Assembly (NCBI GenBank): GCA_050084515.1
Contig: CM114272.1
Coordinates: forward strand, 29,636,001-29,700,000
Length of the DNA stretch: 64,000 bases
Origin: Blasia pusilla
Lineage: Eukaryota > Marchantiophyta > Marchantiopsida > Blasiales
Reading direction: 5' to 3'
The notes beneath the pieces are model-generated. The model was not told the DNA's origin. It was given only the letters and a program-made list of their open reading frames with translations, and did no database searches. This document shows positions 35,261 to 46,256 of the stretch, piece after piece. The position numbers and the translations under genes are program-made. The number at the start of each line of letters is the position of its first letter. Position 1 is the stretch's first letter.

Positions 35261-35376
35261 ATCGCCCCCTAGCTGGTGGTTAGGTCCCTCTAACTCCACA
35301 TAACCATCTTTCCCTACCTACCACGACATACATCTCTAGGACGCTAAGAGCAGAAACGCCGGGTGCTCATGTGACC

Positions 35377-35745
35377 TGTCATGACCATACGGATTATGTC
35401 GTAGAGTATAGTGTGCTAGTAGAGGACATTCCTTATGTAGGACCGTAGTGGCTTGGTAGAGATGCGGTTCCATACATAGGGTTGGGGGTTACTCGGTTGG
35501 GGGGTGAGTTTCCCAAGAGGGCCCGCTCTTAGGTTGGAGGATATAAGGTGGAGTGCATTCAAAGAACAGTCAGTTCTTTGAGTTGAGCCTGTTGCGTTGG
35601 GAGTTAGCCTTGGTAGTGAGTAGAGCTCTTGGCTATGGTGTTTCCCGCAAGCTTCGACCTAAATTCTCCCATCGTGGAGTGGGTTTGGCTCGATTGTATG
35701 TGATTGTAAACGTGTTTTATGACAATAGGTCTTTCACGCATTTCA
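35377..35745 (+). repeat. 5' LTR (body) of B
   Basis: Runs from TGTCATGACC to TTTCA and is about 369 bp. It has a TATA box ATATAAGG (35541-35548) and, 29 nt downstream of TATA, the segment CAGTTCTTTGAG (35571-35582). A near copy of the primer site (TTCAAAGAAC) lies just upstream of that segment and could pair with it locally. The LTR aligns with 44544-44911. Unlike the 3' side, no R1 follows or precedes it. Confidence 0.85.
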
Positions 35746-35757
35746 CTCAAAGAACTG
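35746..35757 (+). promoter_or_regulatory. Self-complementary primer-binding site of B
   Basis: CTCAAAGAACTG starts at the first base after the LTR and is the exact reverse complement of 35571-35582, the inferred start of the RNA. This is the geometry of Tf1 self-priming. The same arrangement with a different sequence is found in C and D. Confidence 0.65.
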
Positions 35758-37104
35758 GAGTAGATCGATGGTAGCTTCGATTGTAGATCAGTAGGATCTG
35801 GTTAGGGCTGATTGTGTACTCAGCCGTGGATGTTCGGGGCTTGTTGCCTATGTTGGAGGTGTGAATCAGGTGCGTGGTTGGTTGGGAAAGAAGCGCCTTG
35901 CTGAGAGCTTTCCAACACGCTGTAGATCGCCGGATTTCGTCAAGGGAGTTGGAAGTTATCAAGCATTGAAGATTCTGGTTCGTGTTCGACAGTTTTCTGA
36001 TGTGGAGAGCTTGGAGTGCGGAAGCTCTGTTGAAGTTCATCCAGATCGGGTGAGAGGTTCCTATTGCTACTTGTATTGTGATCTCATGTGAAGCTATCTG
36101 CTCGAGTGCGTGGAGCGTTGCGGATTTCTGCGTGCATGAAACTTGGCGGAAGCGCTGTCGGATTTGCGGTTCTAGAGGTGTATGGACAACAAGTTTGTCT
36201 GATTTTTAGCTCGGAGTACGGAGCTCGGTTGTAGCTGAGTTTTTTTGAAGAGATAGCTATGGTGGTCAATTGAATTCTGATCGAAACAGATTTGATTTCG
36301 GTCACGTATTTGTGAAGTAATTTTTGATCGAAATTTCGCGGACTAGCTCAAGGTCTGGCTATGGTGGATGGCGGATCGAGGGGTGGTTGGTTGGTGACTC
36401 GTTCATTGTTGAGACGCCTATCCCGTTGGGGCGCCCTGGTTGGACCTCTCCATAGCGAAGCATGGCGAGCGCATAACAGGCGATAGGGGCATGTCTCGAG
36501 CATTTCGAGGCTTCGAGGCAACTCGTGGTAGCTCGGGGCGAGTGGGCGAGTGGGCGTGAGAGGCGGAGTAAGGAGCAAGGAGCAAGCAACGCTCCACGCA
36601 CTCGGCGGTGGAGCGTTGCTCATTTGGTGTTGTTCAGAGATGTGTTAGGCGCTTTATGCATCTCAGGTTTTTGGTTGATGTACCTCTAGCGCATAGTACG
36701 GTGTAGCCTCTCCATGCAGGTGATATTTTCAGGTGCTGCGAGTTCGACTAGCACGTCGTCGACCCGCGGCGGAGTAGCTATTGCGTTAGAATTGTGTGGT
36801 GGGTTTTGTGGATTCAGAGGGCACCACGTTTGGTGGATTGTGTTACCTTGATTTCCATTTGCGATTGGAGGGTTGTCGTTGGACTTCCTGTGTTTGGATC
36901 CCCTCCATCGTGCTTCTTGCTTGCGCCCATTGTTAGGGTTGACGCTGATTTCAGAGAAGTGTTACTCTGTGTGCTACCGGTAGTGAGGTTGGAGGGATGA
37001 CGAGTAGCGTGGGGAGACTTCTTGTGGTGATGACAAGTTAGGTTGCCTACACCCATAGCTAGTAGAGCTAGAATAGTATAGCGACATCGACGTCACTTGG
37101 TAAT
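35758..37104 (+). other. 5' leader of B
   Basis: About 1.3 kb between the primer site and gag, aligned to the A1 leader at 12511-13465. It contains several GGAA-loop hairpin candidates (near 36016-36029 and 36145-36156). The words GAGCGTTG and GGAGCGTTGCTC occur around the join near 36600. I see no long conserved frame. Confidence 0.6.
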
Positions 37105-38960
37105 TTGGTGGTGGTGCGGCATCGGCGTTGGTCATCACGGAGTGTTGGGTGGTCGGTTGAGGACCGTGGTGCGGACGATGGTGGTTTCACACGGAGTGGA
37201 TTTAGGTATCGGCTACCTTTTCCACTTCCGATGGTTGATGAAGAGGAGGACGAGGGTGTTCCAAACACCGAGTCTTCTACGTTGTTATTGAGTGTTGCGG
37301 CTCCATTGATTTGGGACATGGACGGTGGATATGGGGCCATGAAGGGCCCACGACGATACTCGGTGCAAAGTGGGCACCATTGAGTTGGAGGACTTCATGC
37401 GGGAGTTTGATACGTGGTGTGATATGTAGATGTTGTGGAACACCACGTTGTTTACACCCTTCTTGGCTTGGAAGGGTTGTTTCAAAGACTTGGAAGGACC
37501 ACCCATGGATGATTACCATGAGTTTAGGAAGGACCATGTTTTGAGATTGAGGCATGGAGACAATATTGGTCTCCAGGCTATGTGTCTATCACCAATGGTG
37601 GTATTGGTAGTAGTGCTCCTACTATGCCGGCCCAGCCCGACGTTGAGTGGAAGTGCAGTATGAGCCGGAGTGGGGGTACGGTGGAGGTACTAGGGGGTAC
37701 TAGTGGGGTACTAGTGCCCCACCATCGTTTAGCCCGATTGCAGAGTTCTTCAAGAGGTTGAAGAAGAACTATCAAGGAGTGAAGACGGAGAAGTTGAGGA
37801 ATCTTCAGGACTTTGAGCGAAAGACGGTGAGAGTCTTCGTGGAGGCATACACTCGTATCGGACGCTTGATTTCGATTACCAGGGTGTGATTGAGGATCAG
37901 GCGGTCCGGATTTTGGTATGGGATCTTGGAGCAGAGATTTGCGCCGTAGGGTACGTGATGCTACTCTTATGAGTGATGATTCACCCACATTGACCCATGT
38001 GTTTGCTCTATCTCGAGAAGATTGAGCTTAACATGGTGAAGGAGAGAGTGGTGACATCCGCATTCAATAGGGATACAACTACTACTTCTGGGTTCAACCG
38101 CCCACCTCTTTGTCTCGTAGTAGTGGTGGTGGTAGTAGTAGTGGGAGTCGTGGGGGGTACACGCGACCTCGTCAAGTCCTAGAGGGACATTTGTGCAGAG
38201 ACCATTGCCTTCATTTGCTGCCCCGCAGCAAGGACAATCATGTTGGACATGTGGAGGTGATCATGTTAGGAAGTTTTGTCCCCAAGAGGATGGGAGACGG
38301 ACTTTGGAGGATGGGCCTCAGTCGGCCCCAACTCGGTGTGATCATTGGGGAGACTAGGTCATCCTCGAGAGCGTTGCTTTGATCTCCATCCGAGTTGAGA
38401 TCGGGCCGTGGCCGTGGTGGAGTAGCTCCGAGAGGCCGAGGTGGTAGAGGTGGTAGGGGTGGTAGAGGTGGACCGGTGGTTGGAGAGCCTACGGTAGCTA
38501 CCCCTACCACTACGACAAGTCGACTATGGTCGCCGGGATTGAGCAGTTGGAGCAGGTTGGCTACTATGGCTTGTATCCAAAGATAGATCAGGTTCGGGAG
38601 CAGGGGCTTCCACCTCTTATGGAGGGGATGATCTCTCTTATATGGCGAGTGCAAAGACAAAGGTTGAGGCATCGGTGCGATTCTGAGAGGAGCCACTCGG
38701 CGTCGAGCCACGTGGTGCTCTTGTGGAGTTGGACCCACAGAGGGGTGAGGTGGGGGAGGCGGCTAGGCTTCCCAGTCATTCTTGTTGTCTGAGGTGCTTA
38801 GGACTCCATCCATGGTTCCTCACGCAGCCTATTGAGCCGGCAGTGGGGATCGAGGCATCTACATCGCGTGTAGTAGACACGGATGCAAACGGCATCAATG
38901 CAGATTGTGCGGATGGCAACTTCGGTGTTGGGATCCCCATTGTTTTCGGCCACTGAGTCG
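37105..38960 (+). pseudogene. Gag (B)
   Basis: Shares FRYRLPFPLP, EDFMREFDTWCD and the FLAWKG segment with A1. The Gly/Arg-rich tract near 38400-38480 is conserved. The first part of the zinc knuckle (CDH, near 38337) is present but runs into a frame change. At least six frame changes or stops are visible. The product would have been the capsid and nucleocapsid protein. Confidence 0.7.
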
Positions 38961-39079
38961 ATGGCTTTAGGAGTTGACTTAGCTCTGTATTTGATTAGCG
39001 ACCACGTTGTGTGAACGTGGGGGTGTTTCTACTACACATATTGAGGTGGATGAGGGTGTTGCGGTGGAGTGACCCTCTA

Positions 39080-39750
39080 TGTCAGGAGTAGCATTGAGTA
39101 CCAGTGCTACTTGGCAGGCAGCAGCGGCGAAGATGGATGCATTACCAGCCCGGCCAGCCATTGATCGTGAGAGGCTTACACTGGTGTATGTATGTTGGAC
39201 AACCGGAGTGGGATCTTCCGATTGGTGAGTCCTACAGACAGGTGTATAGACCAGATAGAGTCTTGTTAGACTCGGTGCCCAACCTTTGATGTTGGGAAAA
39301 GGCGGCATGTATTGGTTTGGGTATTCGGAGGTCAGAGCTTGAGCCTTGCCCATTCCAGATTCAAACATCACTTGGAGGAGCCAATGATAGGTCTCAATTC
39401 ATGACACGGGAGAAGTTTTCTCTATTGTTGAGACCAGATCATGCGACTGATAGCTCCCGGTTGGGAGTATTCATGTAGTCACATCACCGAGTCGTATGAT
39501 GTACTAGTTGGAGGAGCGATGATTGTACCCGATGGGTTTTGAGATGGATTATCGGTCGAGAGGCGTCTTATAGACCAGGTTGGCAGTCCGGGATGGACGT
39601 ATGAGCCAAGTTCTGTGAGATTTATTTACGGGGCTCGACCGGGAGGGTCTTCCCCAACAAAGTGTTAGCATCTGTGGGTGGTTTTAGTGGAGTAGTCACT
39701 TGGCCAGGAGACTTTTGGAGGGTAATGTTTCGCTATGGATTCTCCTACGC
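39080..39750 (+). pseudogene. Aspartic protease (B), frameshifted in the active site
   Basis: The pre-protease segment KMDALPARPAIDRE is encoded near 39130. At 39270 one base is missing compared with A1, so the DSGAQ active site reads DSVPN. The downstream part aligns with the A1 protease through about 39600. The enzyme cannot be active. Confidence 0.7.
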
Positions 39751-39929
39751 ATGAGGAGGTAGAGGAGGTCCCTATTTTTGCAGCGGTGGCATCCTCATCG
39801 TTGGATGTGCCACTTTGGAGTTCAGCGGTGCACAATGGGAGGAGGCGACGCCTAGTGCAGAGGAGGCTTGGTGTGAGGTGTTATACCTCACGAGGAAGAG
39901 GAGGCCCCAGGCGGACTCCTACTTCTGGT

Positions 39930-40940
39930 CGATTGGGTTATCCCCTTTGGATACTACACCCATTGTATGGCAAGTATCCGCGGAGGGCATTTGTGTGTTA
40001 GATCTCTTTGGTGGGATTAGCACTGGTTTGGTCTGATGTTGCAGGCGGTATTCTGTCTTGGAGATACGTGTATGTGGAGCGAGATGAGACGGCCCAGAGA
40101 GTCTCATCCCGACATATTGGTCAGTTGATGGGGAGGTATCCTGAGTTGTTGCCGCCATCAGCTATTCGTGGGTACCAGCGTGCTTTACCATCACACATTG
40201 CATTGTTGGGGGCGCAGGACCTTGAGAGAATTGGTCCTGTGGATTTGGTGATTGCTAGATGGCCATGTCAGGGTCATACACGTGCTGGTCGGGGTGAGGG
40301 ATTACATGACCCTAGGTCTCGATTGTTTTGGGAGATGTTACGGGTGTTACAACATCTTCAGGTTCATCAGGCACGTGCTCTAGCTTACATTCTGGAGAAT
40401 GTTCCATTGTTGGGTGACACTCGGACCCGGATGATGGCGAGTGTTCATGAGGTGCGCTCTTGGATTGGTACAGCGGTGTTGTTGGATGCAGCGCAAGTTG
40501 GCTCGCGTGCACATCGTCCACGCTTGTGGTGGATAAACTTGTTGCCTAGGGAGGTTCTACATCGAGCATATGATGCAGTGCAGCGGGATCCCGCCTTACA
40601 ATGGATAGTATCTTGGATACTGGGCGACTTTCCCAAGTGGTGAGGGTTATTGATCGGTCACCCATGGCAGTGGTGAACCGTGTGGGCCAGCCTAGGATGG
40701 CACTACCCACATTTGTGAGTTTTCCCTCGTCACATGCCTACAGGGAAGGTGGTCCGGGGCTTGTATGGGATTCTCATGTGCGACAGTTGGTGGAGCCTAA
40801 CGCTGATGAGAGAGAGGGTGCAATGGGATTTGCTACTGGTGTGATAGCGGTTGCTTCTATTTCTGAGGCTTCACGACGTCATGTGTTGGGTCAGGCCATG
40901 GACCTGAATTGTTTGACTTGGATTTTGAGTCTTGGTATGG
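39930..40940 (+). pseudogene. DNA cytosine-5 methyltransferase domain (B)
   Basis: Motif I VLDLFGGISTGL lies at about 39997-40030, followed by a frame change. The main frame (40008-40643) has motif IV LVIARWPCQGHT, motif VI AYILENVP and motif VIII HRPRLWWIN. A second frame (40601 onward) carries NADEREGAMGFATG and RRHVLGQAMDLN for motifs IX-X. The Gly before the Trp of motif IV is Arg here. The catalytic Cys is retained. The order is the classical DNMT3-like one. Only two frame changes separate the parts. Confidence 0.85.
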
Positions 40941-41167
40941 CCGAGCAACGTCGACTTCGGACTATGTCTGTGGGTCTTCCACCCCTTGTAATGAGCTCGA
41001 TGGCTACCGGGACGGTAGAGGCATCGGTTGGGGCGAGGAGATGGAGTAGATGGGATGTAATGGCTGGGCATGTGGAGTTGGTTGCTCATGCTGGTGGAGG
41101 AGTTATTTGCTCAGATGATGGTGTAGCTAAGGGTGTATCATCTTGTGAGGGGGTTGCGTAGCAGCCA

Positions 41168-42660
41168 ATGGCATCGTCCTCTCCCTCTAGTGTGCTAGTG
41201 GAGGAGACTTGGGAGCCATTACTTGGGCCCAAGCTTACGGGAGGTGAGAAACGACGCTTGACACAGTTCCTACGTGCTTATAGGAGTTGTTTTGCCTTTA
41301 GCATGAAGGAGTTGGGTTCTCTGGTTGGACCCGGTATACGGATTGATTTGGCTAGTGATACGCCAATCTTCCGTCGTCCCTATCGATATAGTGATATGGA
41401 GAGGGACTTGATTTAGTAGGACGTTGGACCTTTTGGAGGCTGGATTAGTGGAGTTGTCGCATGGAGAGTATGCATCGCCCTTTGTCATGCTCGCTAAAAA
41501 GGATATGCATGGCAACTACACGGATAGGCGGATGTGTGGAGATTACCGTCTATCAATCGGCAAACCAAGGCCGATAGGTATGCCATGCCTACACCGAGGA
41601 GATCTTTGATGTGGTGGGACAGCAAAGATTTTCAGTACTTTGGATCTTGGCAGATACCATCAATTGCCGATTCGGGGAGAGTGACAAGGCCAAGACAAAC
41701 ATTTTGGGGTGTCAACTCTCATGGCAAGGATTGTTTGTACCGGTGGAAATTCTTACCATTTGGGTTGAAGAATGCACTGCCGAGTTTCAAAGAGTGATGG
41801 ACAGGATCCTAGCAGGGTTGGATTTTTTTGGTGTTACATTGATGATATCTTGGTGTTCAAGAACACGGTGGAGGAGCATCGATACATTTGCAGATGGTGT
41901 TTGAGCGGTTGAAAGCTCATGGTCTACGTTTGCATCCGGAAAGTGTAAGTTCTTCCATGAGGATGTTGAGTACTTGGGTCATGTGATCTATCCAGGTGGT
42001 TTGGGAGTTCAACAAGCAAGCAAAGGTGGAGGCTATTGCACTTATTCGCGTCCGATAGATGTGAGTAGAGTTCGAGCATTCATGGGATTGGCGAACTACT
42101 ATCGGAGGTATGTGAAGGGATTTAGTGCTATGGCAAAGCCTTTGAACCAATTGCTGAAATCAGATCAAGAGTGGCATTGGGGAGATGATCGGAGAGAGCT
42201 TTTGTGGAGCTTAAGGCCAGTTGGTGGCGGCGCCTATCTTGAGGAGACCTATCGAGGGCGCCCATTTCAGATTACACACCGATTGGAGTAGGTTGGGACT
42301 TGGAGCGGTGTTGACACAACATGATGATGAGCACATGGAGTTTGTCGTGGCCTATGCAAATCGTTCGAATAATGCAAATGAGTCGCGCTATAGTTCATAT
42401 GAGGGAGAGTGCTTGGCGAGTGTGGGTGTGGCACACTTTAGGTGTTACTTGTTTGGCACACGTTTACCCTTGTTACCGATCACCACCGCTCAAGTGGTTG
42501 ATGGAGTCGGACAAGCTTACAGGAAGCTTGCACGGTGGGCTCTTATCTTACAGAGTATGACTTCCAGGTGGTACATAGACCTGGAGTTGCCAACCTTGAT
42601 CTTTGATGGGTTGAGTAGGAACCCATGTACTAGCCAAGAGGATACAACCTGGGGCTAGAT
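41168..42660 (+). pseudogene. Reverse transcriptase and RNase H (B)
   Basis: The region starts with the conserved LTGGEKRRLTQFLRAYRSC and FRRPYRYSDMERDLI. MCGDYRLSIGKPR is a shifted form of the template-binding segment. The YIDD box is destroyed by a frame change near 41830. The segment AFMGLANYYRRYVKGFSAM and RNase H parts (LGLGAVLTQHDDEH, YSSYEGECL) are still clear. It is the homologue of 6920-8400. Confidence 0.8.
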
Positions 42661-42780
42661 GGCATGGTGAGGTTGATGAGGAGATGGTGCCAGGTTGGCA
42701 TGCATCCGCCTTTTTATGTTGGTTAGGGGTGGACTCTAGTATGGAGGACCACATGATATCTTACTCTAGTCAGAGGGTAG

Positions 42781-43570
42781 ATGGCCAGCCTTCAGATCCT
42801 AAGGTTGGAGATGGTGGTACGGATCAGCGTGATATTCATGATGATGCGTTGGTGTTGGAGTTCCTCTGAGAAGAGGGTGCCAGGCATAGTGAGTGCCAAG
42901 GAGCGAGACCGTGTTCTTCAACGTGCTAAGAGGTATCGATTGGAGGGAACACATATTCTCCGCGTGTGGGAGGATGGTAGAGTACAAGTAGTGCCACATT
43001 TGGCTCAGAGAGAGCGCATTGTGCGACATGCCCATGAGGAGTTGGGACATTTTGGGGTAAAGCGTACGTATAGCTTACTCCTTGGCCAATATTGGTGGCG
43101 TGGCATGCATACTCAGGTGCAGCAGTTGGTGTCACGTTGTATGATTTGTGACCAGGTGAGGGCATCATTTAATGCCCCTACACCACAATTACACCCCTTG
43201 CCTATTATGGGGTTGGGTTACCGTTGGAGTGTGGACTTTGTGGGACCGTTACCGTTGGTGCATGCGACATCATCGATATGTGTTGGTGATGGTGGAGCAC
43301 TTCTCCAAGTGGATTGAGTTGGTGGCATTACGGACAAGGCGAGTGAGGGAACGGCGACGCGTTTCTGGATAGAGTGCTTAGTCATTTTGGTGCACCGGTG
43401 AAGTCTTGACCAACCCAGGTCTGAGTTTCAGGGTGGTGAGTTTGGTCTTGTGTGACAAGGCGTTGATTGATCATCGGACCACGTCTCGAGATCATCCGAG
43501 GCGGATGGTTTGGCTGGCGTGTGGTTGAGGCGGTGAAGAGGGCATTGCGCAAGTATGGCCCTGAAGGGGC
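42781..43570 (+). pseudogene. Integrase zinc domain and core (B)
   Basis: The zinc domain reads HAHEELGHFG then CMICDQV. The core starts WSVDFVGPLPL and is broken near 43265. The second catalytic Asp region and the segment with the third acidic residue (near 43495-43540) are shifted and altered. It was the DDE integrase of the element. Confidence 0.75.
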
Positions 43571-43573
43571 ATC

Positions 43574-44260
43574 TTGAGACAGGATATTCGGTTGCCATGG
43601 TTAGCTATGGGGTATAGGTTCGATCGCCAAGCATCCTTGGCTTCCTTCTCACCTTATTTTTGTTATACGGCCGAGATTCAGACTTGCCAAAGAAAGAATT
43701 GTCGGGAGTCTAGTGAGGTGGTGAACCTTGATGACCCAGAGATGTGGATGAGGGTGTGTTCTCGCCGAGCGGAGCTCTTTCGGAGAGAGTTATGCCAACG
43801 ACCTTTGAGAATCTTGCCATTGCTCAACACAGGGGATACGTTGCGGTATGCAACCATTCGAGGTGGAGGTTATCGACCATCGATTCATATGTTCCATGTG
43901 GGGACTATGTCTATTTGCAGCAGATTGCCCGACAACGCGTTGGATGTGACGGCAGCCGCACTATTTTACGAAAGCGAGGTGTTAGCTCTCGGAGTTCTCA
44001 TGTTGGAGGGTCGTGATGGAGTTGTTTGGAAGGACCATGTGCGTAATTGTGCGCCATGTCATCTTCCAAATGTGGATGGTATCATTGACCCAAGCTTAGC
44101 CATGATACGTGCTAGCTTGAGGTGCATGTTTTGTGGGTCCGTGTAACGCACCCGTATGTTGGTGTGTGATCGGTGTTCTAGGGGTTGGCACATGATGTGT
44201 TTGACTCCACGTTTGGATGTCGTTCCCTCTTTGGAAGGTGGGTTTGTCCTCGATGTACTT
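43574..44260 (+). pseudogene. Integrase C-terminus and broken PHD finger (B)
   Basis: The frame runs from PWLAMGYRFDRQ to LRCMFCGSV, where a stop cuts the PHD finger after the first Cys pair. The next bases, in another frame, still encode MLVCDRCSRGWHMMCL, so the finger was complete before mutation. The region around WKDHVRNCAPCHLP is as in A1. Confidence 0.75.
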
Positions 44261-44435
44261 AGGAGAGGTAGATGACTTGATCTTTGCATGATATGGATTA
44301 CAGATGTGCGACTAACGATGGGGCAACCTAGCACCCGGCCTTCTGATTCGGGCATCCAAGAAGGTGTATAGCATATAGTAGATGTATAGGGCTACCTGGG
44401 AGTTAGAGGGACCTAACCGCCAGTTAGGGGGGCGA

Positions 44436-45017
44436 GTTGTGGTACACTTGCGTTTGTGGATACTCTCGTCTATGTTATGTACATATGTGAGTATGGTATG
44501 TCAGCGATGTATGTTGTATGACGATGTGGATTCGCAGGACAGTTGTCATGACCATACGGATTATGTCGTAGAGTATAGTGTGCTAGAAGAGGACATTCCT
44601 TATGTAGGACCGTAGTGGCTTGGTAGAGATGCGGTTCCATACATAGGGTTGGGGGTTACTCAGTTGGGGGTGAGTTTCCCAATAGGGCCCGCTCTTAGGT
44701 TGGAGGATATAAGGTGGAGTGCATTCAAAGAACATTCAGTTCTTTGAGTTGAGCCTGTTGCGTTGGGAGTTAGCCTTGGTAGTGAGTAGAGCTCTTGGCT
44801 ATGGTGTTTCCCGCAAGCTTCGACCTAGATTCTCCCATCGTGGAGTGGGTTTGGCTCGATTGTATGTGATTGTAAACGTGTTTTATGACAGTAGGTCTTT
44901 CACGGATTTCAGTTGTGGTACACTTGCGTTTGTGGATACTCTCGTCTATGTTATGTACGTATGTGAGTATGGTATGTCAGCGATGTATGTTGTATGACGA
45001 TGTGGATTCGCACGATA
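44436..45017 (+). repeat. 3' terminal repeats of B: R1 - 2 nt - LTR body - R1
   Basis: After the polypurine tract (AGTTAGGGGGGCGA, 44422-44435) come R1 (44436-44541, 106 bp), GT (44542-44543), the LTR body (44544-44911) and a second R1 (44912-45017). The GACC target duplication follows directly, so the second R1 belongs to the insertion. R1 starts with the same base after the tract and after the body. Confidence 0.8.
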
Positions 45018-45039
45018 GACCCCATCGTTAGTCGCCTTC

Positions 45040-45450
45040 CTATCATCCATGTCACACAAAAATTCGGAATCAAAACCTACCTAGTATCTCCTCTATGTAC
45101 ATATGGGACACATCGATCATCCACGAGGAATCCTAGTGAGAGGTAGCGTCAGACATGCCATATGCCAACTCTCGAACATCCTTCACAGACTAGCATCGTG
45201 GCCGCACCACGAGCAGAACCACACAACATACAACGCAAGCCTGCAGAAACTATTGCTGAGCTCGGATCTACTGTACCATCAATGTTAGGAAGGTGACATG
45301 GCGCAAAATTACGCACATGGTCCTTCCATACCATACCATCGCGTCCCTTCAGCAAGAGAACACCGGATGGTAAAACGTCACGTACTCTCAGGATAGTGCG
45401 CCCTGCAGTCACATCCAACGTCGTCGGTGTCGTCTACTGCAAGTAGACAT
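45040..45450 (-). pseudogene. Integrase C-terminus and degraded PHD finger (C)
   Basis: VWKDHVRNFAPCHLP and the first parts of the PHD finger (LRCMLCGSA, MLVCEGCSR) are in one frame. After that a frame change destroys the His-Cys part. The last Cys pair is not found. It is homologous to 5317-5600 of A1. Confidence 0.7.
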
Positions 45451-46256
45451 TATCTCCCTGATGAATCCTCCGGATACTTGGTCGATAACCACCACTCCGA
45501 ATAGTCGCATACCTCAACGTATCCCGATGCTGCGCAATCGCCAAGTTCTCGAACGCCATGGGCATCACTCCGAAACACCTCAACCCTCTGAGAACATGCT
45601 CTCATCCATACATCTGGGTCATCAAGGTCTAGCACCTCACCAACATCTCGACGAATGGCCACACGTAAATCTGGCTCTCGACCATAAAGTAGCAAGTACG
45701 GTGAAAAAGACGCTAAGGATGCCTGCCTGCTGAATCTGTATCCCATCGCCAACCATGGCAACTGGAGGTCCCAATCTCCTAGGTGACCACTCTGCAAGCC
45801 ATACTTGCGTAAACCCCTCTTCACCGTCTGCACAAATCTCTCTGCTAATCCATCCGCCTCGGGATGATCTCGCAAAGTCATGCGGTGGTCGATCAGCGCC
45901 TGATCACACAAGGCCTAGAACTCATCGTGAAACTCGGTACCCTGATCTGTCAATACCTTGGCCGATGCGCCATAATGACTCAACACCCTATCAAGGAAGG
46001 CATAAGCTACTCCCTCACTTGCTTTGTCAGGCAATGCAACCAACTTGATCCACTTCGAGAAGTGCTCGACCATCATCAACACATAACGACTATAACGCTC
46101 CGTCAAAGGCAAAGGTCCTGCAAAATCCAAACTCCATCTATATCCTAAGCCCATGATCGGTAATGGATGCAAGTGTGGGCTGCAGTGTGGGCTGACGCGT
46201 GCCATCTGGCACTGACTCCTCATCACTCTCTCCATGCCATCGAGCTCTAGTCGCAT
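45451..46256 (-). pseudogene. Integrase core (C)
   Basis: WSLDFAGPLPL (first Asp), VLTDQGTEFHDEF (second Asp) and HPEADGLAERFVQT (third acidic residue) are all readable. A stop near 45914 separates the second and third. PWLAMGYRFSRQ follows. The N-terminal HHCC domain is missing: the sequence passes from RNase H to the core within about 100 bp near 46150-46260, so this copy has an internal deletion compared with A1. Confidence 0.75.

Larger units (their letters stand above)
35377..45017 (+). mobile_element. Retrotransposon B (complete length, Ty3/gypsy-like with DNMT and PHD)
   Basis: This 9.6-kb element is inserted into C. The 4-bp repeat GACC flanks it (35373-35376 and 45018-45021), and the C sequence continues on both sides in line with A1 (GCCGGGTGCT on the left, CATCGTTAG on the right). 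It contains LTR, primer site, leader, gag, protease, DNMT, RT, RNase H, integrase, PHD, polypurine tract and 3' terminal repeats. Many stops and frameshifts make all genes pseudogenes. It must be younger than C, although its frames are more damaged. Confidence 0.88.
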
